DNA of 64,000 nt from the NCBI GenBank assembly GCA_930980675.1, contig CAKNIU010000002.1:10788-74787 (forward strand), in the 5' to 3' direction. This DNA comes from an uncultured Clostridium sp. (GTDB lineage Bacteria > Bacillota_A > Clostridia > TANB77 > CAG-508). Numbering within the stretch: the first letter of the stretch is position 1; the number at the start of each line of letters is the position of its first letter. The translations under genes and the position numbers were made by a program. The notes beneath the pieces are model-generated. The model saw only the letters and a list, made by a program, of their open reading frames with translations. It did no database searches and was not told where the DNA came from. Below are positions 23,602 through 32,628 of the stretch, piece by piece.

Positions 23602-24720
23602 ATGAGTAGTAACAATGGAAGAAGAGCAAGAGCTAACAATAATGTAAAAAATAACATGTCAAATAAAAACTATGGAAAAGAAAAGAAACCAAAGTCTAAA
23701 AAGAGAAAGGTACTAAAAGTGCTACTAATAATATTGGTAGTATTAGTAGTAATAATTGCTGCTGTTTTTGCAGCAGGTTATACATACATATATAGTTTAT
23801 TAGGAGAAATGCAACAAGAAGAAATTGATTTAAATGCAGTTAGCATAGATGAAGCGGTTGCTGATGAATTAAGTGACTATAGAAATATTGCACTATTTGG
23901 TATAGATTCTCGTGAAGATGACTATGGCAGAGGAAATAGAAGCGACTGTATTATAATTGCGTCAATCAATAAAAAAACAAACGATGTAAAACTTGTATCA
24001 GTGTATAGAGATACTTACTTACTACTTACAGGTAGAAACTTAGACAAAGTAACTCATGCATATTCTTATGGTGGTCCTGAACTTGCTGTAAGTACACTTA
24101 ATGCAAATCTAGATTTAAATATTGAAGAATACGTTACAGTTAATTTTGATGCTGTAGTTGATGCAGTAGATGCATTGGGTGGTATTAGAATGACAATTAC
24201 TAGTGATGAAGTTGAATACATCAATAGATATATTGATGGAAACAACAAAATTACAGGACATAATTCTAGTCATATAACAACAGCAGGTACATATAATTTA
24301 GATGGTGTTCAAGCATTAGCATATTCAAGAATTCGTTATACAGCAGGCGGAGATTATAAAAGAACAGAAAGAATGAGAGATGTACTTGAAGCTATGCTTA
24401 ATAAAGCAAAAACACTAAGTATTAGTGAACTTATTAATTTTGTTAACATTATGCTTCCAAAAATATCTACAAATATAAGTAGTGGAAATATAATTGGATT
24501 GGCGCCAGCATTAATAAATGTTAATATATCAGAAAGCGATGGATGGCCAAAAAAGACACAAGGTGATACAATTGGTGGCGTTTATTATGGTGTGCCAATA
24601 AACTTAGAAAAAAACGTAACTCAATTACATGAAGAATTATTTGGACAAACTGATTATGAATGTTCAGAAACAGTAAAAAATATAAGCAATCAAATAATAA
24701 ATAAAACAGGTATACAATAA
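23602..24720 (+). CDS. LytR-CpsA-Psr (LCP) family phosphotransferase, first copy
   Basis: This 372-residue protein has a basic cytoplasmic head (about 1-38), one membrane helix (about 39-61) and an extracellular LCP domain. 'NIALFGIDSREDD', 'RSDCIIIASINKKTNDVKLVSVYRDTYL', 'KVTHAYSYGGPE' and 'YSRIRYTAGGDYKRTERMRDVL' are the family motifs; their Asp and Arg residues bind Mg and the polyprenyl pyrophosphate. LCP enzymes move a finished glycopolymer from its undecaprenyl carrier to peptidoglycan. A second LCP gene lies at 25560, on the other side of the initiating transferase. AGGAG precedes the ATG. Confidence 0.92.
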   Translation: MSSNNGRRARANNNVKNNMSNKNYGKEKKPKSKKRKVLKVLLIILVVLVVIIAAVFAAGYTYIYSLLGEMQQEEIDLNAVSIDEAVADELSDYRNIALFGIDSREDDYGRGNRSDCIIIASINKKTNDVKLVSVYRDTYLLLTGRNLDKVTHAYSYGGPELAVSTLNANLDLNIEEYVTVNFDAVVDAVDALGGIRMTITSDEVEYINRYIDGNNKITGHNSSHITTAGTYNLDGVQALAYSRIRYTAGGDYKRTERMRDVLEAMLNKAKTLSISELINFVNIMLPKISTNISSGNIIGLAPALINVNISESDGWPKKTQGDTIGGVYYGVPINLEKNVTQLHEELFGQTDYECSETVKNISNQIINKTGIQ

Positions 24721-24813
24721 ATTACTATTTATTAAATAGTAAATAGCTTATTTAATACTACGCTAACTATAAAACATTATATTCATTATACTATTAAAAG
24801 GGGGATAATAGTA

Positions 24814-25518
24814 ATGGCTGATAATGAAGCAATTTTACTTAGAGATGAAGAAAATGAAGACATTAAGCCGATTATCGTTGAAACAAAAAAGCAAAATATA
24901 GGTTACCGATTTATAAAAAGAGCTGTTGATATAATAGGAGGTATTGTTGGAGTTATACTTTTAATTCCTATCACTTTAATTGTTGGAGTAATAAGAATAA
25001 TTAAAAAAGAAAACGATGGACCTTTGTTTTACGAACAATTAAGAATTGGTAAAAATGGAAAACAATTCAGGATGTATAAATATAGGTCAATGTGCTTGAA
25101 TGCAGATCAAACTTTAAAAGAATATTTAGAAAAAAATGATGAAGCACGAAAAGAATACAAAAAATATAAAAAATTAAAATGCGATCCAAGAATCACTAAA
25201 GTAGGTAAAGTGTTAAGAGCAACAAGCTTAGACGAATTTCCACAATTAATAAATGTGCTTAAAGGTGAAATGAGTTTAGTTGGACCTAGACCATATCTTC
25301 CAAGAGAAAAAAATGAAATGGGAGAATATTATAATACTATAATAAAAGTAAAACCTGGAATAACAGGACCTTGGCAAATTAGAGGAAGAAGCAATATATC
25401 TTTTGAAGACAGAGTAAAAATGGATTTGGACTATGCACAAAATTCTAGCATAAAAAAAGATGTAATTATTCTTTTCAAAACATTTTCAAAAGTTGTAGAC
25501 AAAGATGGTGCATTATAA
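24814..25518 (+). CDS. Undecaprenyl-phosphate sugar phosphotransferase (initiating enzyme)
   Basis: This 234-residue polyprenol-phosphate hexose-1-phosphate transferase is of the short type, with only the C-terminal catalytic domain. There is a soluble head, one re-entrant hydrophobic helix (about residues 37-60, 'AVDIIGGIVGVILLIPIT'), then 'FRMYKYRSM', 'LDEFPQLINVLKGEMSLVGP', 'RPYLPRE' and 'KPGITGPWQIRGRSNISFED'. It transfers a sugar-1-phosphate from a UDP-sugar to undecaprenyl phosphate on the inner leaflet, the first step of the repeat unit. A GGGGG ribosome site precedes the ATG. Its place between the two LCP genes pairs the first and last steps of the pathway. Confidence 0.92.
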   Translation: MADNEAILLRDEENEDIKPIIVETKKQNIGYRFIKRAVDIIGGIVGVILLIPITLIVGVIRIIKKENDGPLFYEQLRIGKNGKQFRMYKYRSMCLNADQTLKEYLEKNDEARKEYKKYKKLKCDPRITKVGKVLRATSLDEFPQLINVLKGEMSLVGPRPYLPREKNEMGEYYNTIIKVKPGITGPWQIRGRSNISFEDRVKMDLDYAQNSSIKKDVIILFKTFSKVVDKDGAL

Positions 25519-25559
25519 TTATAAATCTAGTATACATAAAATAACGATAGGAATGAAAT

Positions 25560-26687
25560 ATGATGAAAAAAGATAGAAACAATTTAAACGAAGTAGAAAA
25601 TTCAAATAACGAAAATAGTAAAAATACTAAAAAAGCTAAAAATAAATCAAAACATAAAGCTATAAAAATAATAGGTATAATAGTTCTAATTATTATACTT
25701 ATTTGTGTAGCTTTATTTTTTGCGGCAAATGGCTTTATAAATTCTAAACTAAATAAAATGCAATATGAACCTATAACAAACAATTTAAATGAACTAGGAA
25801 TAGATGAGGCATCTAATTCTGATTCTCAAATGAGTAAGTTTAGAAATATTGCAATACTTGGTGTAGACTCAAGATATGATGATTATGACACAGTATATAG
25901 AACAGATTGCATAATGATAGCTAGCATAAACACAGAAACAAGTGAATTACAATTATATTCTATTTATAGAGATACATATGTGCAAATGGAATTAGATGGA
26001 GAAATAATTTTAGACAAAATAAACCATGCATACTATAATGGTGTGGAAAACACTTTAAAAACAATAAATGAGAATCTAGACCTAAATATAACCGAATATG
26101 CAATGGCCGACTTTACAGCAGTAGTTGATTTAGTAGATAGTGTAGGTGGAATAGACATAGACATAGATTCAGAAGAAATACAATTTATAAATGACTACAT
26201 CAAAGATGTAACAAAAGTTACTGGAAAAGAAGCAGAGAATATTACAAAAACAGGTCTAAATCATTTAAACGGTGTACAAGCCATGTCATATTGTAGAATA
26301 AGATATACAACAGGTTTAGATTATAAAAGAACCGAAAGAATGAGAGAAGTTCTTGGAAAAGTTGCAGAAAAAATAAAAGCGATGGATCTGGGACAAATTA
26401 ATAACTTATTGGATGATTTCTTACCAAAAATAAAAACAAACCTTACAGCAAATGATATAAAAAGCTTAATACCTATGGCATTATCACTTAAGGTAAAAGA
26501 TTCATTCGGATGGCCATATACAACTACAGGTGTTTGGATGAGAGGCGACTTTTATGGTCCAGCAACAACACTAGAAAGTAATGTAAAAAGGCTACATGAG
26601 GAAGTTTATGGACAAACAAATTATGTGGTACCAGAAAGTATAATAGAAATAAGTAATAAAATAATTGAAGATACAGGAGTGCAATAA
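25560..26687 (+). CDS. LytR-CpsA-Psr (LCP) family phosphotransferase, second copy
   Basis: This 375-residue protein has the same architecture as the LCP at 23602: a lysine/asparagine-rich cytoplasmic head, one membrane helix (about 38-60) and an LCP domain with 'NIAILGVDSRYDD', 'RTDCIMIASINTETSELQLYSIYRDTY', 'KINHAYYNGVE' and 'YCRIRYTTGLDYKRTERMREVL'. The catalytic Asp and Arg residues are kept. It is clearly a diverged duplicate, since the closing segments (SDGWPKK against SFGWPYT, then LHEELFGQTDY against LHEEVYGQTNY) align. Two copies may serve different polymers or acceptors. ATG 25560 is immediately followed by an ATG at 25563; AGGAA lies upstream of both. Confidence 0.92.
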   Translation: MMKKDRNNLNEVENSNNENSKNTKKAKNKSKHKAIKIIGIIVLIIILICVALFFAANGFINSKLNKMQYEPITNNLNELGIDEASNSDSQMSKFRNIAILGVDSRYDDYDTVYRTDCIMIASINTETSELQLYSIYRDTYVQMELDGEIILDKINHAYYNGVENTLKTINENLDLNITEYAMADFTAVVDLVDSVGGIDIDIDSEEIQFINDYIKDVTKVTGKEAENITKTGLNHLNGVQAMSYCRIRYTTGLDYKRTERMREVLGKVAEKIKAMDLGQINNLLDDFLPKIKTNLTANDIKSLIPMALSLKVKDSFGWPYTTTGVWMRGDFYGPATTLESNVKRLHEEVYGQTNYVVPESIIEISNKIIEDTGVQ

Positions 26688-26743
26688 GCACTACATAAGT
26701 AAACAATCAATGAATAGTAGACAGAGAAAGGAAGAAAGTTAAA

Positions 26744-27913
26744 ATGAAAATAGCAGTAGCAGGAACAGGATATGTAGGATTGTCTTTAGCAACTTTATTA
26801 AGTCAAAATAACGAAGTTTGGGCATTGGATATTATTCCTGAAAAAGTAGAAAAAATAAATAAAAGAATATCACCAATACAAGATGAGTATATAGAAAAGT
26901 TTTTTAAAGAAAAAAGCTTGAATCTAAAAGCAACATTAGACTATAAAGAGGCATTTAAAGATGCAAAATATGTAATAATTAGTACACCAACTAATTATGA
27001 TGAAGAAAAGAATTTTTTTGATACATCTAGTGTAGAAGACATTATAGAAAAGGTAAAATCAATTAATGATAAAAACATTACTATGGTTGTAAAATCTACA
27101 ATACCAGTAGGATATATAGAAAAAGTTAAAGAAAAATATCAAATTGATAATATATTTTTCTCACCTGAATTTTTAAGAGAAGGAAAAGCTTTATATGATA
27201 ATCTTTATCCTTCAAGAATTATAGTTGGGGAAAAAAGCCAAAGAGCAAAAACTTTCGCAAATTTATTGGTGGAATCAGCAGAAAAAGAAAATATAGATGT
27301 TTTATATATGAATAATACAGAGGCAGAAGCTGTAAAATTGTTTGCAAATACATATTTGGCTTTAAGGGTGGCATATTTTAACGAACTTGATACATATGCG
27401 GAGAAAAAAGGATTAGATGCAAGTGAAATTATTCAAGGGGTATGTTTAGATCCTAGAATAGGAACTCATTACAACAATCCATCATTTGGATATGGAGGAT
27501 ATTGCTTACCAAAAGACACAAAACAGTTACTTGCAAATTATAAGGACGTACCACAAAATTTAATAGAAGCAATAGTAAAATCTAATGCAACTAGAAAACA
27601 ATTTATAGCAGATGATGTTTTGAAAACAAATCCTAAAGTTATTGGAATATATAGGCTAACAATGAAATCGGGTTCAGATAATTTTAGATCAAGTGCTATA
27701 CAGGATATTATAAATATATTAAAAGAGTATAAAAAAGAAATTTTAATTTATGAGCCAACATTGAATGAAGAAGAATTTAATGGTTGCAAAGTAACTAATG
27801 ACTTAGACTCTTTTAAAGAAAACTCTGATATTATAATGGCAAATAGAGTAGCAGAAGAATTAAAAGATGTTAAGAAAAAGGTTTACACAAGAGATATATT
27901 TAATAAGGATTAG
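26744..27913 (+). CDS. ugd: UDP-glucose 6-dehydrogenase family
   Basis: This is a 389-residue NAD-dependent nucleotide-sugar dehydrogenase. The Rossmann start is [19 protein letters not shown]; '[15 protein letters not shown]' and '[20 protein letters not shown]' form the substrate site; '[19 protein letters not shown]' is the central helix; and catalytic Cys254 is in [14 protein letters not shown]. It oxidises UDP-glucose (or a close relative) to the uronate with two NAD+. The length and the 'LYPSRIIVG' form match Firmicute capsule-type enzymes. A resulting hexuronate would make the polymer acidic and give the TupA-like ATP-grasp enzyme a carboxylate to act on. GAAAGGAAG precedes the ATG. 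Confidence 0.9.
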   Translation: MKIAVAGTGYVGLSLATLLSQNNEVWALDIIPEKVEKINKRISPIQDEYIEKFFKEKSLNLKATLDYKEAFKDAKYVIISTPTNYDEEKNFFDTSSVEDIIEKVKSINDKNITMVVKSTIPVGYIEKVKEKYQIDNIFFSPEFLREGKALYDNLYPSRIIVGEKSQRAKTFANLLVESAEKENIDVLYMNNTEAEAVKLFANTYLALRVAYFNELDTYAEKKGLDASEIIQGVCLDPRIGTHYNNPSFGYGGYCLPKDTKQLLANYKDVPQNLIEAIVKSNATRKQFIADDVLKTNPKVIGIYRLTMKSGSDNFRSSAIQDIINILKEYKKEILIYEPTLNEEEFNGCKVTNDLDSFKENSDIIMANRVAEELKDVKKKVYTRDIFNKD

Positions 27914-27953
27914 AAATAAGCATTATAAAATGAACTAAAAAGGGGAGTAAAAA

Positions 27954-29369
27954 ATGGAGTTTTCATCTACAGTATTTTTATTTATATTTTTACCATTACT
28001 ATTATTAATTTATTATTGTAAATTAATAAAAAGTATTAAAGTAAAAAATATAATTTTATTGATAGCAAGTTTGCTATTTTATGCATATGGAGAACCAATA
28101 TATGTAGTTGTAATGATAGGTTCAATAATAGTAAACTACTTTATAGGAATTTTTATTGATAAATATAAAGATAAGAAAAAAACAAAGAAAACATTTTTAG
28201 TACTAGGAATAATTTTTAATGTATTGTTGTTAGTATGTTTTAAGTATCTAAACTTTATATTTGATAACTTATCATTATTATTTAATAAAGACTTGCTAGC
28301 TTATGACATAGCATTACCTATTGGAATATCTTTTTATACTTTTTCTATATTGTCATATTTAATAGATGTATATAGAGGAGACGCAAAAGTACAAAACAAT
28401 ATATTAAATGTAGCATTATATGTAACTTTGTTTGCAAAATTAACACAAGGACCTATAGTTAGATACAATGATATTTCAGATGAGCTAACTAATAGAAAAT
28501 ATAGCTCAAAGGATTTTACTCAGGGTGTTGTAAGATTTATAGTAGGTTTAGCAAAGAAAGTTATGCTAAGTAACTATGTTGCAATAATTGCAAACAACTG
28601 CTTTATGACAGAAGATTTATCTGTTGGCTTAGCATGGTTAGGTGCAATTGCTTATACTTTCCAAATATATTTTGATTTTTCAGGATATTCAGACATGGCA
28701 ATTGGCTTAGGCAAAATGTTTGGATTCCACTTTGCAGAAAACTTTGATTATCCATATATGTCAGGTTCTATAACTGAATTTTGGAGGAGATGGCATATAT
28801 CACTAGGAATGTGGTTTAGAAATTATGTATATATTCCACTTGGAGGAAATAGAGCAAAAAAGCCTAGATTAATATTGAACTTACTTGTTGTATGGTTACT
28901 TACAGGAATATGGCATGGAGCTAATTGGACATTTATAATTTGGGGATTATTATATTTTGTATTATTAGTAATAGAAAAATTTACAAACCTACATAAAAAT
29001 GAAAAGTTTACAAAAACAATAGGACATGTATATACGTTATTATTTGTAATAATAGGATGGGTATTCTTTAGGTCAAATGATATACAATCCGCTATTTCAT
29101 ATTTAGGAACAATGTTTGGAGTGGGGGCAAATGGAGTTGTAGGAGCAGCCTTAATTGAATATTTGAAAGAAAGCTGGTTTGTATTAATAGCTTGCATAAT
29201 AGCATCATTCCCAATAATAAAGAGTATACAAAAGTTATTTGAAAAACGTAAGGTAAATAAAACTGTTGTAAGTATAATTCAAGCTATATGTTTATGTATA
29301 TTATTTGTTCTAGCAATATCAATATGTGTAAGTAATACATATAGCCCATCTGTATATTTTAATTTCTAA
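27954..29369 (+). CDS. MBOAT-family O-acyltransferase (AlgI/DltB-like)
   Basis: This 471-residue protein has 10-12 membrane segments. It shows family-typical 'LPIGISFYTFSILSYLIDVYRGD', 'KLTQGPIVRYNDISDEL', 'DFSGYSDMAIGLGKMFGFHF', 'ITEFWRRWHISLGMWFRNYVYIPLGGNR' and the catalytic His321 in GIWHGANWTF. MBOAT proteins of this class pass acyl groups (usually acetyl) across the membrane to a partner that modifies an extracytoplasmic polymer. The next gene (29425) is such a partner, an AlgX/AlgJ-like protein. No D-alanylation genes are present, so polysaccharide O-acetylation is more likely than teichoic acid D-alanylation. Confidence 0.92.
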   Translation: MEFSSTVFLFIFLPLLLLIYYCKLIKSIKVKNIILLIASLLFYAYGEPIYVVVMIGSIIVNYFIGIFIDKYKDKKKTKKTFLVLGIIFNVLLLVCFKYLNFIFDNLSLLFNKDLLAYDIALPIGISFYTFSILSYLIDVYRGDAKVQNNILNVALYVTLFAKLTQGPIVRYNDISDELTNRKYSSKDFTQGVVRFIVGLAKKVMLSNYVAIIANNCFMTEDLSVGLAWLGAIAYTFQIYFDFSGYSDMAIGLGKMFGFHFAENFDYPYMSGSITEFWRRWHISLGMWFRNYVYIPLGGNRAKKPRLILNLLVVWLLTGIWHGANWTFIIWGLLYFVLLVIEKFTNLHKNEKFTKTIGHVYTLLFVIIGWVFFRSNDIQSAISYLGTMFGVGANGVVGAALIEYLKESWFVLIACIIASFPIIKSIQKLFEKRKVNKTVVSIIQAICLCILFVLAISICVSNTYSPSVYFNF

Positions 29370-29424
29370 TAAGTTAATTATTTATTATAGGAAATTAAAT
29401 ACATTTTAGAAAGGATAATATGTT

Positions 29425-30762
29425 ATGCAAGAAGATGATAAAATATTAAAAGTTGTAACTAGGATTTTTATAGCAATATTTATTGTTATATTTATTACTA
29501 TAATGATAAGATTTTTAGCTAAAAATGTACTAGTTGATATGATGAATATAGATAATACAATTGTACATACAATAGCTGGAGATGATGAAAAAAATGATTT
29601 AGTACAGATTGGATGGGACAAGGAATATCCTATTGAGAGTTTTAAAACGAATGACATAGAGAGTAAAACATTAAATAATAATTTAATAGAAAAATACAAT
29701 GGAGTAATTAACAAGATAGAGAAACAATTAGAAAAATATTCGAGTGATTTTCTTTTTAAATATGAAAAGATAGTTGAAATTGCAAAAAAATATGAAAAAA
29801 TAATAAATTGGAATTTGATTACACTAAACGATGTAAATACTCCTATATATATACAAGATGGCTATTGGAGTATAGTTAATACTAAAGAAGATTATGGAAA
29901 TGAAGCAAAAAATATAATAGAATTTTATAACTATTTGAATGAAAGAGATATTGATTTAATATATATACAAGCTCCTAAGAAGACACAAGATTATAAAGAC
30001 GGAATGTTTAATATATATACAGATTATTCAGATGAAAACATTGATAATTTAATAAATGAATTAAAAGAAAATAAAATTAATGTATTAGACCTAAGAGAAA
30101 AAATTAGAGAAGATAAAATAGAACCAAGAACGTTATTTTTTAAAACAGATCATCATTGGACTCCACAAGCTACAATCTGGGCTATTAATCATATAGTAGA
30201 TAAATTAAATAATGACTGGAATATGAATATCAATAAGAAATTGTATAAAATTGAAAATTATTATATAATTAATTATAATAATTCTTGTTTAGGATCAGAA
30301 GGTAGGAAAGTTACATTGGCAAAAGCAGATACGGAAGATTTTGATATAGTTTTACCGAATTTTAAAACTAATATAGAAGTAACAATTCCTGAAAAAAATA
30401 TTCATAATAAAGTAGGAGATGTTTGGAATACACTTTTTGACAAAGAAAAATTAAAAAAAAGAAGTTATTATGATTCTTCAGAATATGAAGCGTATGGATA
30501 TGGAAGTGTGTCGTTATTGCATGCGAAGAATAATGATGCAAAAGATAGTGAAAGGATATTATTATTAGCCGACTCGTTTTCTGGAACTTTAACTCCATAT
30601 TTATCTTTAGGAGTTAATGATATATACAGATTGGACTTAAGAAAATTTGATGGAAGTGTAAAATCTTTTATTGAAAAAAATAATATAACAAAAGTTATCA
30701 TGTTATACTATCCAGGAATTTTTCAAGATAATACAGGAAAACAATTGTTGGAATATAAATAA
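29425..30762 (+). CDS. AlgX/AlgJ-like membrane-anchored O-acetyltransferase
   Basis: This 445-residue protein has an N-terminal membrane helix (about 11-33) followed by an extracytoplasmic SGNH-hydrolase-like domain. The characteristic FFKTDHHWTPQATIW carries Asp242, His243, His244 and Trp245, and 'LLLADSFSGTLTPYL' carries the nucleophile-type Ser384 next to Asp383. This combination is the AlgX/AlgJ/DHHW acetyltransferase pattern; in alginate producers such proteins attach acetyl groups delivered by an MBOAT partner. The MBOAT gene lies directly upstream, 55 bases away. An in-frame coiled-coil-like stretch (about 80-130) may hold the domain off the membrane. The acetyl acceptor is presumably the capsule. 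Confidence 0.82.
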   Translation: MQEDDKILKVVTRIFIAIFIVIFITIMIRFLAKNVLVDMMNIDNTIVHTIAGDDEKNDLVQIGWDKEYPIESFKTNDIESKTLNNNLIEKYNGVINKIEKQLEKYSSDFLFKYEKIVEIAKKYEKIINWNLITLNDVNTPIYIQDGYWSIVNTKEDYGNEAKNIIEFYNYLNERDIDLIYIQAPKKTQDYKDGMFNIYTDYSDENIDNLINELKENKINVLDLREKIREDKIEPRTLFFKTDHHWTPQATIWAINHIVDKLNNDWNMNINKKLYKIENYYIINYNNSCLGSEGRKVTLAKADTEDFDIVLPNFKTNIEVTIPEKNIHNKVGDVWNTLFDKEKLKKRSYYDSSEYEAYGYGSVSLLHAKNNDAKDSERILLLADSFSGTLTPYLSLGVNDIYRLDLRKFDGSVKSFIEKNNITKVIMLYYPGIFQDNTGKQLLEYK

Positions 30763-30782
30763 TAATAAGGGAAGAAATTATT

Positions 30783-31988
30783 GTGAAAATACTAATTGTA
30801 AATAAGTTTTTATATCCTAAAGGTGGTGCAGAGACATATACCTTAAAAATAGGAGAAGAATTAAAAAAAAGAGGAAATGAAGTACAATATTTTGGAATGT
30901 ACGATAAAAAAAATACTGTTGGAAATAAGCTAAATTTATACACAAGAAATATGAACTTCCATAGTAAAAGAATCTCTAGAGTGTTATATCCTTTTAAAAT
31001 TATATATTCATTTGAAGCAAAAAGAAAAATGAAGAGGATAATAAAGGATTTAGAGCCAGATATAATTCATTTAAATAATATTAATTTTCAACTGACTCCT
31101 TCTATAATAGATATAGCATATAAGATGAAAATACCGATAGTTCAAACAGTACATGATTATCAAATGATATGTCCTAATCATTTTTTATATAATTGGAAAG
31201 AAAAATGTATTTGTGAGAAATGTATAAAAGGGAGTAAGTGGAATTGTGCAAAATACAATTGTATACATAATAGTAAATTAAAAAGTATTATTGGAAGTTT
31301 GGAAGGTATACTATATTCAAAAATACTAAAAACATATTCGAAAGTAAGTTTATACATTTGTCCGAGCAAATTTTTGGAGGAAAAATTATTAGAAAGTGAT
31401 ATTTACAAAGGTAAAACAGCTACATTATGTAATTTTATTGAGTTAAATAAGAATTATAAAGTTAGCCAAAAAGATGATTATATATTATATTTTGGCAGAT
31501 TATCAGAAGAAAAAGGGTTATTGGAATTATTAGAAACAATGCAAAAATTACCTAACATTAAATTGAAAATTGCTGGAACTGGACCATTAGAAAATATTAT
31601 AAAAACAGAAGGTAATATAGAATATGTAGGATTTAAAACAGGAGAAGAATTAAAAGATCTTATTTCAAAAGCTAAGTTTGCTATTTATCCATCAGTATGG
31701 TATGAAAATTGCCCATTATCTATTTTAGAAGCCGAAAGTTATGGAACACCGGTAATTACCGGAAACTATGGTGGAATGAAAGAATTGGTCGAAAATGGAA
31801 AAACGGGAATTTTAGTTAATGAAATAAATTCTAATACTTTAAAAAATATTATGGAAAAATTATATAACAACAATAAAAAAATTGAAGAAATGTCCCAAAA
31901 TTGCATCGCTAAAAGGAATAAAATGTTGACCATGGAACAATATGTAGAAGAATTGATGAAATTATATGAAAAAATAAATAAAAAGTAA
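30783..31988 (+). CDS. Family 4 glycosyltransferase
   Basis: This is 401 residues from GTG 30783 with AAGGGAAG upstream. It is a GT-B enzyme: MKILIVNKFLYPKGGAETY at the N-terminus, 'DYILYFGRLSEEKGL' opening the C-terminal half, and the retaining-GT4 E-x7-E site in 'YENCPLSILEAESYGTPVI'. After 'TVHDYQMICPNHFLY' comes a cysteine-rich insert (CICEKCIKG, CAKYNC), a putative metal site common in a GT4 subgroup. This gene opens the later polysaccharide block, where codon choice shifts to even more A/T-rich forms. The sugar is not deducible. Confidence 0.9.
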   Translation: MKILIVNKFLYPKGGAETYTLKIGEELKKRGNEVQYFGMYDKKNTVGNKLNLYTRNMNFHSKRISRVLYPFKIIYSFEAKRKMKRIIKDLEPDIIHLNNINFQLTPSIIDIAYKMKIPIVQTVHDYQMICPNHFLYNWKEKCICEKCIKGSKWNCAKYNCIHNSKLKSIIGSLEGILYSKILKTYSKVSLYICPSKFLEEKLLESDIYKGKTATLCNFIELNKNYKVSQKDDYILYFGRLSEEKGLLELLETMQKLPNIKLKIAGTGPLENIIKTEGNIEYVGFKTGEELKDLISKAKFAIYPSVWYENCPLSILEAESYGTPVITGNYGGMKELVENGKTGILVNEINSNTLKNIMEKLYNNNKKIEEMSQNCIAKRNKMLTMEQYVEELMKLYEKINKK

Positions 31989-32038
31989 AATATTGAATAT
32001 AGTATTTGTTCTATGTATATATTTGGAGGTGCAATAAA

Positions 32039-32056
32039 ATGCAAAAGGCTAAGTAA
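32039..32056 (+). other. Five-codon ORF with a strong ribosome site upstream of an acyltransferase gene
   Basis: TTGGAGG lies seven bases before an ATG that encodes MQKAK and then stops. Sixteen bases later the real acyltransferase gene starts with MQKLK. The repeated beginning suggests either a duplicated start region or a leader mini-ORF. Confidence 0.35.
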
Positions 32057-32071
32057 AGGTGAAAGAAGAGA

Positions 32072-32605
32072 ATGCAAAAATTAAAAAGATTATTATTAAT
32101 TATAAGATTATTATTTACCAATAATGGTTGGAAGAAGGCAAAATTACTAAAGAAACATAATGTGTTTTATAATATGGGTGAAAATTGTTATTATCATCCA
32201 TATATAATACCATCAGAGCCTAAATTAATATATTTACATGATAATGTTTTTATATCTTCAGGGGTTAGATTGATTACTCATTCAGCAGTTTCGTGTGTAT
32301 TTAATAGAGAGGATAAAAACCATCATTTTATATTTAAAAAAGGTAAAATAGAAATAGGTTCAAATGTCTATATAGGTGCAGATGCAATAATAAATTTTGG
32401 AGTTACTATAGGTAATAATTCTATAATTGCTGCAGGTGCAGTTGTCACAAAAGATGTTCCAGAAAATTCAATTGTTGGTGGTGTACCAGCTAAGGTTATT
32501 GGTAGCTATGAAGAATCTAAAAAGAAACATTTAGAATGGCAAAAAAGGTTCAAAAATGATAGTGATGTAGAAGAAATAGTTAAGAAAGAATTTGAAAAAA
32601 AATAA
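32072..32605 (+). CDS. Hexapeptide-repeat acyltransferase
   Basis: This 177-residue left-handed beta-helix transferase belongs to the CatB/maltose-acetyltransferase class. The imperfect hexapeptides ('[37 protein letters not shown]') run through the middle, followed by the closing [15 protein letters not shown] and a charged C-terminal helix. Such enzymes transfer an acetyl group from acetyl-CoA to a sugar hydroxyl or amine in the cytoplasm, as trimers. The catalytic His is probably in 'THSAVSCVF'. It lies among glycosyltransferase genes, so it probably acetylates a nucleotide sugar or lipid-linked intermediate of the repeat unit. A GGTGAAAGAAG stretch serves as ribosome site. Confidence 0.85.
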   Translation: MQKLKRLLLIIRLLFTNNGWKKAKLLKKHNVFYNMGENCYYHPYIIPSEPKLIYLHDNVFISSGVRLITHSAVSCVFNREDKNHHFIFKKGKIEIGSNVYIGADAIINFGVTIGNNSIIAAGAVVTKDVPENSIVGGVPAKVIGSYEESKKKHLEWQKRFKNDSDVEEIVKKEFEKK

Positions 32606-32628
32606 AAATGATATTTTAGGAGAAGAGC

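Noticed and set aside
24721..24745. Dyad TACTATTT-ATT-AAATAGTA after the first LCP gene as a terminator
   Set aside because: It is all A/T, with no T-run after it; a functional terminator is not supported.
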